This document shows, in pieces, positions 50,943-60,008 of a stretch of 64,000 nucleotides of DNA. Under the pieces are notes generated by a model. It searched no databases. It had not been told where the DNA came from and worked only from the letters and a program-made list of their open reading frames with translations. The stretch is from DASVTU01 sp036387415 (lineage in GTDB: Bacteria; Acidobacteriota; Blastocatellia; Pyrinomonadales; Pyrinomonadaceae), in assembly GCA_036387415.1 (NCBI GenBank), contig DASVTU010000039.1:868001-932000 (forward strand). Reading direction: 5' to 3'. The first letter of the stretch is position 1; each line of letters starts with the position of its first letter. The position numbers and the translations under genes were made by a program.

Positions 50943-51031
50943 ACAGAGGCCGGAGATGAGAGGTCAGAGGTCAGTCAAAAGCTAAAGATTGCATTTTTTA
51001 CTGACCTCCGACCTCTAGCCTCTAACCTCTA
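50943..51031. repeat. Period-7 inverted repeat element (GAGGTCA family)
   Basis: Left arm 50943-50976 GAGGCCG, GAGATGA, GAGGTCA, GAGGTCA; right arm 50999-51031 ACTGACC TCCGACC TCTAGCC TCTAACC TCT. Sits before pyrE. Confidence 0.85.
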
Positions 51032-51051
51032 ATACTCAGGAGACCGGAACC

Positions 51052-51678
51052 ATGATGCCGAAGCTGATTCCATCAAACGACGAAGTGATGGAGATACTGA
51101 AGCGCACGGGCGCATTCCGCGAAGGACATTTCATCTATCCATCAGGCAAGCACTCGCCGCACTACTACCAGATGCCGCTTGCCTTCCGCTACTACGACAC
51201 GGCGCGCGTGCTCGCCGTCGCCTTGAGTCGCAAACTGCGTATCCAGAAAGAGATTTCGAGCGTGTTGCCGAAGGTCGCCATCATCAGTCCGAGTCCGGGC
51301 GGCATTCCCGTGGCGTTCGGCGTGCGCGAAGCCTTGAGCGCCGAGCAGATTTACTGGGCTGAACGCGAAGAAGGCAAACGCATGTTTCGCCAGTACGTCA
51401 ATCAGGGCGAAGTCAATCCGTGCGTCATCGTAGACGACATCACGCGCACGGGCGATGCGCTGCTTGAAACCGTCGCGCTCGTCCGCGAACTCGGCGCGAA
51501 GATTATCGGCTGCGGCGTCATCGTCCGCTTCAACTCCGCGCCGACCGAGATAGAGATTCCCAACGACGACCCCGTGCCCATCCTTTCGCTCGTCGAGCAC
51601 GACGCCAAGTGGTACGAAGACGGCGAGCAATGCGAGTCCTGCAAAGAAGAAGCTCCCGAAGAACACGTCCGTTTCTAA
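51052..51678 (+). CDS. pyrE: Orotate phosphoribosyltransferase-like protein
   Basis: 208 residues. Seen: ALRTGAFREGHFIYPSGKHSPHYYQMPLAFRYYDTARVL pattern (KRTGAFREGHF, SGKHSPHYYQ, as in PyrE), GGIPVAFGVREAL, and the PRPP loop VIVDDITRTGDALLETVALV. EREEGKRMFRQYVNQGE replaces the usual R-K-D/K-hood loop, so activity as PyrE is likely but not proven; another phosphoribosyltransferase is possible. C-terminal 35 residues (KWYEDGEQCESCKEE) are unusual and contain Cys-x-x-Cys. Starts with two ATGs at 51052 and 51055. Confidence 0.78.
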   Translation: MMPKLIPSNDEVMEILKRTGAFREGHFIYPSGKHSPHYYQMPLAFRYYDTARVLAVALSRKLRIQKEISSVLPKVAIISPSPGGIPVAFGVREALSAEQIYWAEREEGKRMFRQYVNQGEVNPCVIVDDITRTGDALLETVALVRELGAKIIGCGVIVRFNSAPTEIEIPNDDPVPILSLVEHDAKWYEDGEQCESCKEEAPEEHVRF

Positions 51679-51779
51679 AGAAGACAAAAAGCAAAAGGCA
51701 AAAGTGACGAAGAAGACGCGACGCGTTTTCGTCACTTTTGCCTTTTACTTTTTACCTTTCCCCTTTTCTCTTTCGCCCT
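51677..51779. repeat. Period-7 inverted repeat element (GGCAAAA family)
   Basis: Left arm 51677-51712 AAAAAGC AAAAGGC AAAAGTG ACGAAG; right arm 51728-51779 CGTCACTTTTGCC, then TTTTACTTTTTACC and TTTCCCC. Pairs over about 24 bp. Between convergent genes. Confidence 0.85.
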
Positions 51780-51789
51780 CGTTCCGGCG

Positions 51790-53076
51790 TTAGCCGAAAC
51801 AGTAGAGTCTGCCGTCCTGCGCGCCGACGACGACGCGCCCGCGCGCGATGGCGGGCGACGCCGAGATAGCCGCGCCGACGTTGAACTCCTTGAGTTTTCG
51901 TCCCGTCTGAAAGTCGAGCACGTAGAGCCTGCCGTCGTTGGAACCGACGAAGACACGGCCACTTGCGAGCGCGGGCGAAGATTCGACGCGCGCCTGCGTC
52001 GGGAAAGTCCAGTGGCTTCTGCCTGTGTAAGCGTCGAGGCAATGCACCATCTTGTCGCGCCCGCCGACGACGACGCGTGCGTCGATAACTGCCGCCGAAG
52101 AGTAGAAGGGAAACTGTCGTTCGGCGTGTCGGTATCGCCAGCCAATGCGACGCGCGACGAGATTCATGCCCAACACTTCGTTGTTGAATGTCCCGTAAAA
52201 CGCATTGCCTTCGATGAGCGCGGGCGATGCGCCCGTGTACGCGCCCGAAGCGATTTGGAAAATTTGTCGTCCGTCTGCGACGCGCACGGCATGGAGGATT
52301 TCGTCGCATCCCGTGACGTAAGCAACGCCGTCGGCGACGCCCGGCGTGCTATGCACCGCGCCGTCGGTTTTCAGTTTCCACAGAAGCCGTCCGTTCGTCG
52401 TGGAGACGCAGTGGAGGTGCTGGTCGTAGGAGCCGATGAGGACGCGATTGCCGACGACGACCGGAGAAGATTTGATTTCGCCTCCTGTCTTGAACGTCCA
52501 CAGGCCCGCGCCGTCGCGTGCGCGAACGGCGTGAAGCGTGCCGCCCAAATCGCCGATGAAGACCACCCCGCCGCGACCGATGGCGGGCGAGGATTCCCCG
52601 ATTCCGCTTTTCGTCGCATAACGCCAACGCACCGCGCCGTCGCCCAAATCGAGCGCGACGAGTTCGCCCTTTTGCGTCCCGACGTAGACCGTGCCGTCCG
52701 CGATGGCGGCGGAAGATTCAATCGACTCGCCGCCCTCAAACGTCCACAGCAGACGAGGGTTCGCTACGACGCCCGATTGCGAGAAGCCCGTCAATTGAAG
52801 ATTGCCGCGAAACTGCGGCCAACCGTCGGCGGGCGTCGCCCAGTTGTTCCACTGCGCCACCGTCGAAGCAGCAGCAGACGGCAAAAGGTAAAAGGCAAAA
52901 GGTAAAAGAAGGAAACTTCGCCTTGAAAACGTGCTGCCGCTGCTTGCGCCTTCCGCCTTACTCGCGTCCTGCGCCTTGCTCGCGCCGTTTGCCTTTTCCG
53001 TCTCATGCGCGGCAGTCGCCCTGACGCCCTTTTTCCTTTTCCCTTTTTCCTTTTTCCCTTCCTTCAATAAGCCCAC
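51790..53076 (-). CDS. Tat-exported PQQ-type beta-propeller protein 1
   Basis: 428 residues. N-terminus: basic Lys/Gly-rich stretch, then SRRSFLLLPFAFYLLPSAAAS, a twin-arginine signal (SRRSF) with hydrophobic core. Mature part: WPQFRGNLQLTGFSQSG, then repeating propeller blades (GTVYVGTQKGELVALDLGDG, GTLHAVRARDGAGLW, HLHCVSTTNGRLLWK, MVHCLDAYTGRSHW), about seven. Resembles BamB-like/PQQ-binding-like structural propellers; no PQQ-ligand set recognised. GTG start at 53076, overlapping the Fe-ADH gene by 13 nt. The signal peptide region is encoded by both arms of a period-7 element. Confidence 0.8.
   Translation of the reverse strand: MGLLKEGKKEKGKRKKGVRATAAHETEKANGASKAQDASKAEGASSGSTFSRRSFLLLPFAFYLLPSAAASTVAQWNNWATPADGWPQFRGNLQLTGFSQSGVVANPRLLWTFEGGESIESSAAIADGTVYVGTQKGELVALDLGDGAVRWRYATKSGIGESSPAIGRGGVVFIGDLGGTLHAVRARDGAGLWTFKTGGEIKSSPVVVGNRVLIGSYDQHLHCVSTTNGRLLWKLKTDGAVHSTPGVADGVAYVTGCDEILHAVRVADGRQIFQIASGAYTGASPALIEGNAFYGTFNNEVLGMNLVARRIGWRYRHAERQFPFYSSAAVIDARVVVGGRDKMVHCLDAYTGRSHWTFPTQARVESSPALASGRVFVGSNDGRLYVLDFQTGRKLKEFNVGAAISASPAIARGRVVVGAQDGRLYCFG
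52879..53065. repeat. Period-7 inverted repeat inside the N-terminal coding region
   Basis: Left arm 52879-52912 (GGCAAAAGGTAAAAGGC-type, two 14-nt units) and right arm 53026-53065 (CCCTTTTTCC-type words). On the minus strand they encode LLPFAFYLLP (hydrophobic core) and KEGKKEKGKRKKG (basic n-region) respectively. Confidence 0.7.
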
Positions 53077-54242
53077 TGATAAACCTCCAAAGCGCCCTGC
53101 TCGTCAAACGGTCGCGGATTGAAGCGACCCGTCCACTGGCTCGCCGCATCCCTTGCAAGCGTCGGCAAATCATCCTGCGGTACGCCACCGGAACCGAGTC
53201 TCGACGGCAACCCCGCCGCATCAATCAACTCTCGCAGGCGCCGTGCCAGTCTTTCACCAACATCATTCCCAACCACAACCCGACGCCGACGACTACGACC
53301 CAAACCATCTGACTCGTCGTGAGCGAAACTCAAAAGCTCGTCGTAGCGGGTCGCGGCGACGACGTTGTTCCAGCGCACCACCGTCGGCAGGAGCATGGCG
53401 AGCGCCGCTCCGTGTTCGGTGCCGTAGCGCGCGGAGAGAGGATTGGCGCAAGCGTGCGTCGCGCCGAGCATAGAATTTTCGATGGCGACTCCGGCGAAAT
53501 GCGCGCCGAGTTGCATCGCGCCGCGCGCTTCGAGGTCTGACGGGTGCGAGAGTACACGTTCATAGTTGGCATGGAGGAGTCGCCACGCTTCACGCGAAAA
53601 AGTTTCTGAGAAGGGATTGCGCTTCGTCGTAACGTAGGTTTCGACCGCATGTGCGAGCGCGTCGAATCCAGCGGTCGCCGCGACGCCGCGCGGTTGCGTA
53701 AGCGTGAGCGCGGGGTCGAGAATCGCCACGCGGAACGCGGCTCGCGGGTCGCCGCAAGCCATCTTCTCATGTGTTTCGGCATCGGAGATGAGTGCGTAGC
53801 TCTGTGCTTCGCTGCCCGTTCCGGCGGTGGTCGGAATCCCAATCATGGGCAACAAAGGTCGCGCGGCTTTGCCGTATCCAAGATAGTCGCGCATCTCGCC
53901 GCCGTTGGTCAGGAGAAAGTTGATGCCCTTCGCACAATCGAGTGAACTGCCGCCGCCTAACGCCACGATGGAATCAACTTCGCACGTCGCCGCATGTGCG
54001 CGACCGCGTTCGACCATCGACGTGTCGGGGTTCGACTCGAAATCATGAAACGCGTTGACGGCGACGCCTGCGCCTCTCAAGAGCCGCGACGCTTGCTCGA
54101 CGTGGCCTGCCGCGACGAGGCCACGGTCGGCGACGAGGAGCGTGCGACGAAAGCCGAGTTCGCGCGCCGCGTCCGCGAGACGGGCGAGCGCGCCCGCCCC
54201 GAAAATCACGCGCGTGCGAGGTTGAAAATCAAAAGTTTCCAT
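53064..54242 (-). CDS. Iron-containing alcohol dehydrogenase
   Basis: 392 residues. Seen: FQPRTRVIFGAGALARLADAA, VALGGGSSLDCAKGINFLLTNGG (NAD-binding GGGSxxD), IGIPTTAGTGSEAQSYALIS (family signature), ATAGFDALAHAVETYVTTKRNPFSE, and metal His in HACANPLSARYGTEHGAALAMLLP. The Asp in GFDALAHA and the following His are normal ligands. Substrate unknown. Sits between two PQQ-propeller genes and overlaps the downstream one by 13 nt. Insertions of Arg-rich residues at 308-320 (GLGRSRRRRVVVG). Confidence 0.9.
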   Translation of the reverse strand: METFDFQPRTRVIFGAGALARLADAARELGFRRTLLVADRGLVAAGHVEQASRLLRGAGVAVNAFHDFESNPDTSMVERGRAHAATCEVDSIVALGGGSSLDCAKGINFLLTNGGEMRDYLGYGKAARPLLPMIGIPTTAGTGSEAQSYALISDAETHEKMACGDPRAAFRVAILDPALTLTQPRGVAATAGFDALAHAVETYVTTKRNPFSETFSREAWRLLHANYERVLSHPSDLEARGAMQLGAHFAGVAIENSMLGATHACANPLSARYGTEHGAALAMLLPTVVRWNNVVAATRYDELLSFAHDESDGLGRSRRRRVVVGNDVGERLARRLRELIDAAGLPSRLGSGGVPQDDLPTLARDAASQWTGRFNPRPFDEQGALEVYQWAY

Positions 54243-54255
54243 CGCCTCAAAATCT

Positions 54256-55773
54256 TCATGGCGTGCCGACGGGTTTGGGCGGTGCGGCGGTGTTGGTTGG
54301 AGGCGTTGCGCCTTCGGCGAGCGCGAAGAGTTGGTTGCGATTGGTGATAAAGAGTGTGCCGTTGGCGGGGACGGGCGTGCTATAGATGGAACTGCCCATG
54401 TTGAGTTCGCCTAAAACCTTTTTCACTTTGCCCGCCTGCATCAAGACTACATCGCCATCCTCGTCGCCGAGATAGAGCCGCCCGTCGATGACCATCGGCG
54501 AACCCCACACGGCGGCGAACATGTCATGCGTCCAGTAAACCTGTCCGGTCTTCGCGTCGAGGCAATGGAGGAAGCCGCTGAAGTCGGGTTGATAGACGAG
54601 GCCATCGACGATAGCGGGCGTCGAGATGGAGCGACGGATTTTGTCGTAGTGCCAGATGCGTCCGGTGGTGGTGATGTCGCCGCGTTTGGTGGCGTCGATG
54701 GCGTACATGTGTCCCACGCCTTCGCCGTGTTCGGGGTCTTGGCCGTTGGCGAGATAGACCTTGTTGTCGTAGATGACGGGCGTCGAGATGATTTCATTGC
54801 GCGTCTTCGGCCACACGGAGTCTTTCGGGTTGGTGTCAAACTCCCAGAGCTTTTTGCCCGTCAAGGCTTCGTAGCCGCGCACCCATCCGTCGCCCTGACC
54901 GGAGACGACCTGCACGACATCGCCAATCTTGCCGACCGACGGCGTTGACCACTGACCATGCAGGATGCGATTGCCCACCGAGTTGTCTTCCCAGACGAGC
55001 TTGCCCGTCTTCTTATTCACCGCGATGATTGACGGAGCCTTCGGCGCGGGCACGTTGACGTGGCTCTCGTCCTGACCGTTCGACGTGCTGACGTAAATCA
55101 AATCTCCGTAGACGACCGGCGACGAATTGGCGAGATTGTGCGGCAGCGTCCCGACCTCCTCCATCATGTCGAAACGCCACACCACGTCGCCGTCCGTCTC
55201 GCCCTTCAACTTCTCATCCGTCACGCCGTCGTTCTCCTTGTCACGAAAACCCTGTGCATCGACGCACATCAACTCGGCGCGATTCGAGACATAATAAACG
55301 CGGTCGCCCTCGACCAATGGCGACGAAGCGATGCCTTGAAACGGCCAATCGTTGACGCGGCCCGCCGCGAGTTTGTCATGCACCATCTGCCACAGGAAAC
55401 TTCCGTCCGACTCCTTGAAAGCCATCAAGATGCCTTTGTCGCCCACCACTTTCGCGTCGCGCTTGCCCTCGTTGTTCGTGCCCACAAGGACGACGCCGCC
55501 CGCCACCGTAATGTTGCCGTAGGTCTGCGAACCCAACTCCGCCACCCACTTGACGTTTCGCTTCTTCGACACGTCCCACGTCGTGGGCAGCCCCTTCATC
55601 GCGGAAACCATGTTGCGGTCGGGCGTGCCGCCCCACATCGGCCAGTCGCCCGTGCCGGGGTCAGACGAAGCGAGCAGCGAGCCGTAAGCAGTGAGCAACT
55701 GCCCACAAGCCAACGCCGCGATGACCACCGCCAACGCCGTCAACATCCATACTCTTTTTTCTCTCATCAACAT
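54256..55773 (-). CDS. PQQ-type beta-propeller protein 2
   Basis: 505 residues. Signal peptide of the lipoprotein or Sec type: WMLTALAVVIAALACGQLLTAYGSLLAS. Mature: WPMWGGTPDRNMVSAMKGLPTTWDVSKKRNVKW, then repeating blades (NITVAGGVVLVGTNNEG, SYDLIYVSTSNGQDESHV, KLYLANGQDPEHGEGVGHMYAID, FLHCLDAKTGQVYWTHD). Seen as an outer-surface quinoprotein-like propeller; a cofactor is not proven. First codons MLM: two ATG choices, 55773 or 55767. The stretch QLLTAYGSLLAS is encoded by the left arm of a repeat element. Confidence 0.85.
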   Translation of the reverse strand: MLMREKRVWMLTALAVVIAALACGQLLTAYGSLLASSDPGTGDWPMWGGTPDRNMVSAMKGLPTTWDVSKKRNVKWVAELGSQTYGNITVAGGVVLVGTNNEGKRDAKVVGDKGILMAFKESDGSFLWQMVHDKLAAGRVNDWPFQGIASSPLVEGDRVYYVSNRAELMCVDAQGFRDKENDGVTDEKLKGETDGDVVWRFDMMEEVGTLPHNLANSSPVVYGDLIYVSTSNGQDESHVNVPAPKAPSIIAVNKKTGKLVWEDNSVGNRILHGQWSTPSVGKIGDVVQVVSGQGDGWVRGYEALTGKKLWEFDTNPKDSVWPKTRNEIISTPVIYDNKVYLANGQDPEHGEGVGHMYAIDATKRGDITTTGRIWHYDKIRRSISTPAIVDGLVYQPDFSGFLHCLDAKTGQVYWTHDMFAAVWGSPMVIDGRLYLGDEDGDVVLMQAGKVKKVLGELNMGSSIYSTPVPANGTLFITNRNQLFALAEGATPPTNTAAPPKPVGTP

Positions 55774-55831
55774 CTTTCAGTCCTCTGTTAACCGCTTCCG
55801 CTTTTACTGCTTACTGCTCACAGCTTACTTG
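55671..55831. repeat. Period-7 inverted repeat element (AGCAGTA family) overlapping two genes
   Basis: Left arm 55671-55710 (GAGCAGCGAGCCGTAAGCAG-type) lies in the signal peptide region of propeller 2; right arm about 55792-55831 (TTTACTGCTTACTGCTCACA-type) ends in the stop region of propeller 3. Same word family as elements at 36558 and 61634. Confidence 0.75.
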
Positions 55832-58032
55832 TTGGCGTATGCCTTCAAATTATCGAAGAAGATTTCGGCGAGCGCGTTGCCATAGATGCCGGGGCTGCCT
55901 TGACGATTGCCGATAGGGTCGATGCGTTCGACCGTCCACGCGGCAGGCTCCTGCTCGCTCGCCAGCCAAGCCTTGCCGCGGGCGCGCACTTTGCCGTCCG
56001 GCAAGTTTTCGACCTGCAACTTCAAGCGATACCACGTCTCCGGCTTCCAAGCGAAGGGCACGCTCGCCGTGCGTTTAGTTTCGGGTTGCCACGGTTCGAG
56101 ATCGAGCTTCTGGCTGTTGCCGTAGAGCACAAGGACGTAACGCTGCGCGATGACTCCGGCGTCGCCCACCTGTCGCCGTCGCTCCGTCGCACGCACGTCC
56201 GCCTCCACAGTGTAGTTCGACCAATCGACCGCGCCCATGTAGGCGCGTGCGCGGCTCAGGAGCGACGAGCCTTCCGTCGTCTTGACCAGCACGCGATTGC
56301 CGTCTACTTCACGTACGGAATATTTCATTCCCGCGTTCGTCCAATGCGCGGGCACCGTGCCGACGGCCATCGCGTCGAAATTTTCGCTCAAGGGAAGCAG
56401 CGGAACGACACGCACGCGCGCCGCGCCCGCGATGCCTCCAATCGTGGCTTTCACCTGCCCGACCTGCGCCGTCGCGTCTGTGGCGGCGGTGAACTGTCCG
56501 CCCTCGCCGACGCTGCCCTTGAGTTGTTCCAGAGACCACTGAGCCGTCGTCTCCTCGCGCAGAAAGCGTCCCTGTTGGTCGAAGAGGCGTGCGCGGAAGT
56601 TGATGCTCTGGCCGGGTTTGAGCGTCAAATCCGTCGGGACAACCTGCACATGAGAGACAGCATTGCGGTCAATGGGGTCGCCCAACGCGATGCGTCTGTC
56701 GGTCTTCGTCTCTTGAGATTTTTTGCCGATGCAGTAAAGATTCGCATCGCTGACGAGGAAGATGCGACCGCGCGAGACGGCGACCGATGCGATGATGGAT
56801 TCGGGCAGGGCTTCGGTGCCGAGTTGGTCTTGGTCGAGAATGTCGCAGCCCGTCGCGGTTGGTCGGAGGATGTAGAACTTGCCGTTCTCCGTGCCGACGT
56901 AGAGCTTGCCGTCGGCGAAGACGGGTGAGGCTTTCTGAATCGTGCCGAGGTTCTGCAACCAGAGTTGCTTGCCCGTCGTCACGTCGAAGGCGGCGAGGTT
57001 TGCGCCGTTGTCAATCTGGTAGAGGCGTTCGCCGTCGAGCACGGGCGACGAGAAACCGCCCTGCCAACCCTTGACGCTCCACTTGACCTGTTCCTTCTTT
57101 ATCTCACCACGCGCCGTCGCATCGACCGCCGACATCATCCCCATCTCGCTCGATTCGAGATTCTCCTCGCTATGCGTGACGATGGCCGTCGTGTCGCGGA
57201 CGACGACTCCGGTGTTGATGCCGCGCTTGCTAATCTCATACTTCCAGACCGCCTCGCCCGTCTGCGGTTTGACGGCGTGAATCTGCCCGTCGCTCGCGCC
57301 TTGAATCAAGAGGCGCATACCACCCACGTTAACGATAATCGGTGCGGCGTAGGTCGTGTCGTAGGGACGACCGCCGGGCGCGTTTGTCCAGATGGTTTCG
57401 CCCGTTCGCTTGTCGAAGGCCATGAAGCGATGCGCGCCGCGCGCGTGGTCGCCCCAACTAAAGGTGACGCCGCTAACGATGACCAAATTCCCGTCGATGA
57501 TTGGCGAGACGGTGCGACCGCCGTGCGTCGTCAGGAGTCCGAAATCTTCACCGAGCGAACGCTCCCACAAAACCTTTCCACTGTTCGACAGAGCGATGAG
57601 CGAGCCGCCGCCGCTGAAGACGTAGACGTTGCCCGTCGCAGGGTCGCCGACGGGCGAAGCCCAACCGATGCGATGCGGCGGCACGTCGCTCAAGTAGATG
57701 TTGAAACGATGCTCCCACAGAGTCTTGCCCGTATCCGCGTCGAGACAGACGACGCGCTCCTGCAACGTCTCGCCGCTGCCCGCCGCCGTTTGCAGAAACA
57801 CGCGGTCGCCCATCACGATGGGCGCGGAGCGTCCGCCGAGCGGAACCTTCCACGCGAGATTTTCTCCGACGGGCGACCACTTCGACGGAAGATTTTTTTC
57901 GTGTGAAACGCCGTCGCGCGCGGGGCCGCGCCACTCCGCCCAATCGCTCGACGCATACGCGCTCGCCTGCGCCGGGAGCAACAGCAAAGATATGAGAACG
58001 ACGAAGAAGCGCGTGGACAAACGAATGGACAT
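55825..58032 (-). CDS. PQQ-type beta-propeller protein 3 with C-terminal glycan-binding-like domain
   Basis: 735 residues from the ATG at 58032 (AAGGA at good spacing; an earlier in-frame ATG is rejected). Signal peptide LSTRFFVVLISLLLLPAQASA. Propeller: WAEWRGPARDGVSHEKNLP, blades such as GDRVFLQTAAGSG, GNVYVFSGGGSLIALS, GSVGEGGQFTAA. After about residue 520 comes a C-terminal region: LPLSENFDAMAVGTVPAHWTNAGMKY and YTVEADVRATERRRQVGDAGVIAQ, resembling the DUF1080/concanavalin-like domains in secreted proteins. The Kelch/PQQ assignment is by pattern. Confidence 0.82.
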   Translation of the reverse strand: MSIRLSTRFFVVLISLLLLPAQASAYASSDWAEWRGPARDGVSHEKNLPSKWSPVGENLAWKVPLGGRSAPIVMGDRVFLQTAAGSGETLQERVVCLDADTGKTLWEHRFNIYLSDVPPHRIGWASPVGDPATGNVYVFSGGGSLIALSNSGKVLWERSLGEDFGLLTTHGGRTVSPIIDGNLVIVSGVTFSWGDHARGAHRFMAFDKRTGETIWTNAPGGRPYDTTYAAPIIVNVGGMRLLIQGASDGQIHAVKPQTGEAVWKYEISKRGINTGVVVRDTTAIVTHSEENLESSEMGMMSAVDATARGEIKKEQVKWSVKGWQGGFSSPVLDGERLYQIDNGANLAAFDVTTGKQLWLQNLGTIQKASPVFADGKLYVGTENGKFYILRPTATGCDILDQDQLGTEALPESIIASVAVSRGRIFLVSDANLYCIGKKSQETKTDRRIALGDPIDRNAVSHVQVVPTDLTLKPGQSINFRARLFDQQGRFLREETTAQWSLEQLKGSVGEGGQFTAATDATAQVGQVKATIGGIAGAARVRVVPLLPLSENFDAMAVGTVPAHWTNAGMKYSVREVDGNRVLVKTTEGSSLLSRARAYMGAVDWSNYTVEADVRATERRRQVGDAGVIAQRYVLVLYGNSQKLDLEPWQPETKRTASVPFAWKPETWYRLKLQVENLPDGKVRARGKAWLASEQEPAAWTVERIDPIGNRQGSPGIYGNALAEIFFDNLKAYANK

Positions 58033-58512
58033 GTTTGAAGTTCCTTGACCTTGCATGCTGATGTCGGAGTGCGCGCGTGTGCCAACGACGACCACGCCCG
58101 GCGGCTCTCTCACGGCGCGCATGCCTCTCTTGATTTTTGACGCGTATCTCGCCGAAGATGCGTTTTCGGTCGTCCGTCTTGCTTAACGCCTAATTATGAA
58201 CCATCGGAAGGTAAATGTTGTAAAAAAGGTGTAAAAAGAAGTCGCGGGCTATCGCTTTGCTGATTCGTTGAGATGCATAATCACGATACAGTGGTTGCGA
58301 ACACTTCGCTTTCATCAGATTAGCCACCGAGCCACCGAGAAGTTAAAAAGAAGAAAGAGTTTGTCCGAAGGGAGATTTGAATAGTCTCTTTCTCCATCAC
58401 GCGTTGTAGAGTCAGTGTTATTTGCTTCTCCTCTCCTGCAAGATATTAGCTTGATTTACTCTGTGTCTCTGTGACTCTGTGGCAGATTTTGAATCCAAAA
58501 AGGAATCCACAC
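58033..58512. other. Divergent intergenic region between propeller genes 3 and 4
   Basis: 480 nt, divergent. It is AT-richer near 58190-58330 and holds a repeat element at 58317-58488. No open reading frame with a recognisable product. Probably carries both promoters; none can be named with confidence. Confidence 0.5.
58317..58488. repeat. Inverted repeat element (CACAGAG family)
   Basis: Left arm 58317-58345 GCCACCGAGCCACCGAGAAG; right arm 58456-58488 TACTCTGTGTCTCTGTGACT with a following CTGTGGC. Pairing is imperfect (CACCGAG against CACAGAG). Spacing between words is 8-9 nt rather than 7. Confidence 0.55.
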
Positions 58513-59898
58513 ATGAACCGACTCTCCCTAAGATTCTTCGCCGCATCCGTCGCGTGTCTATTCGTCGTCGCCGTGGTTTTGAGTTTGCCGCCGACGAAGG
58601 GCGTCGCCGCATCCGTCGCTGTGGATGGCGGAAACTGGCCGCAATGGAGAGGGCCGGAGAGTTCCGGCATCTCGACGGAGCGAAATCTTCCCGACGAATG
58701 GAGCGCCGAGAAAAACGTTAAGTGGAAGACGCCGCTCGCAGGTCGTGGACATTCTTCGCCTATCGTGTGGGGCAGGAAGATATTTTTGACGACGGCGATT
58801 GAAGGAGCGGTCGTGCCGGGCGCGAAGGCGGTCAAGCACATGAACGGCAACGAGGAGTTTAAACATCCGGACAGCGTGGGCGCAGACCGCAAACACACCT
58901 TCAAGGTCGTCGCGCTCGACAGCGAGACGGGCAAGATTCTGTGGGAACGCGTCGCCTACGAGGGCACGCCCTACGACGACCGCCACCGCAAGAGTTCCTT
59001 CGCTTCCTCGACGCCCGCCACCGACGGTCGCTACGTCTATGCCTTCTTCGGTGCCGAAGGACTCTACGCCTACGACTTCAACGGCAAACTCGCTTGGCGT
59101 GCAGACCTCGGCAAACTCGGCACGGGCGGTATGGGCACGGGTACGTCGCCCGTGCTCTTTCAAAATCTCGTCATCATGCAATGCGACCATGAAAGCGGCG
59201 AGGAATCTTTCATCGTCGCGCTCGATAAGCGGTCGGGCAGACAGGTCTGGAAGACGCCGCGCAAAGTCGAGGCGAGTTGGGCAACGCCGTTGCTGGTTCA
59301 GACGGGCAAGCGCACGGAGTTAATCACAAGCGGCAATCAAGCCATCGTCTCCTACGACCCCGCGACGGGCAAAGAACTCTGGCGCAGCAGAGGCGTCGAG
59401 AGCAACGCCATTCCGTCGCCCGTCGCAACCCGCGACGCCGTTATCGTCTCCGCCGGATTCCCCGCCAAAATCGCCTACGCCATCCGTCTCGGCGGCAACG
59501 GCGATTTGACGGACTCAAGCATTCTATGGAAATACACGAAGGGCACGGCCTACGTGCCTTCGCCCATTCTCTACGGCGATTACCTCTACCTCATGACCGA
59601 CAAAGGCGTCCTGACATGCCTCGATGCACGCACGGGCGAAGTCAAATATGAAGGCGGGCGCGTGCCAGTCCCTGCGTCGTTTACGGCGTCGCCCGTCGCC
59701 TTCGACGGCAAGCTCCTCTTGACGAGCGAAGACGGCGACACCTTCGTCTTGAAGGCGGGCGCGAAGCACGAAGTCGTCCGCACCAACACCGTCGCCGAGC
59801 CAGTCTACGCCTCTCCGGCCATCGCTGACGGCAAGATTTTTATTCGCGGCGAAAAGAATCTCTACTGCATCGCACGCATGGATAAAAAGAGACTCTGA
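58513..59898 (+). CDS. PQQ-type beta-propeller protein 4
   Basis: 461 residues from ATG 58513 (AAGGA at 58499-58503). Signal peptide MNRLSLRFFAASVACLFVVA. Mature: WPQWRGPESSGISTERNLP, then blades with HSSPIVWGRKIFLTTAIEG, YVYAFFGAEGLYAYDFNGK, DSETGKILWERVAYEGTPY, YLYLMTDKGVLTCLDARTG and DGKIFIRGEKNLYCI. The opening WPQWRGP and DEWS motif are shared with propellers 3 and 6. Periplasmic or surface location predicted. Confidence 0.87.
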   Translation: MNRLSLRFFAASVACLFVVAVVLSLPPTKGVAASVAVDGGNWPQWRGPESSGISTERNLPDEWSAEKNVKWKTPLAGRGHSSPIVWGRKIFLTTAIEGAVVPGAKAVKHMNGNEEFKHPDSVGADRKHTFKVVALDSETGKILWERVAYEGTPYDDRHRKSSFASSTPATDGRYVYAFFGAEGLYAYDFNGKLAWRADLGKLGTGGMGTGTSPVLFQNLVIMQCDHESGEESFIVALDKRSGRQVWKTPRKVEASWATPLLVQTGKRTELITSGNQAIVSYDPATGKELWRSRGVESNAIPSPVATRDAVIVSAGFPAKIAYAIRLGGNGDLTDSSILWKYTKGTAYVPSPILYGDYLYLMTDKGVLTCLDARTGEVKYEGGRVPVPASFTASPVAFDGKLLLTSEDGDTFVLKAGAKHEVVRTNTVAEPVYASPAIADGKIFIRGEKNLYCIARMDKKRL

Positions 59899-59899
59899 G

Positions 59900-59982
59900 C
59901 GTGAACGCGGAACGAGAAGACAAGAACAATCGCTTTCAGTTCCGCGTTCATCATTCATAGTTCATCGTTTCGTGTTCACGGT
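59900..59982. repeat. Period-7 inverted repeat element (GTTCATC family)
   Basis: Left arm 59900-59925 GTGAACGCGGAACGAG; right arm 59938-59982 TTCCGCGTTCATC, ATTCATA, GTTCATC, GTTTCGT, GTTCACG. The words are in 7-nt register in the right arm. Between two co-directional propeller genes. Confidence 0.8.
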
Positions 59983-60008
59983 TTTACTTAAAGACAGGAG
60001 TAATAGAC

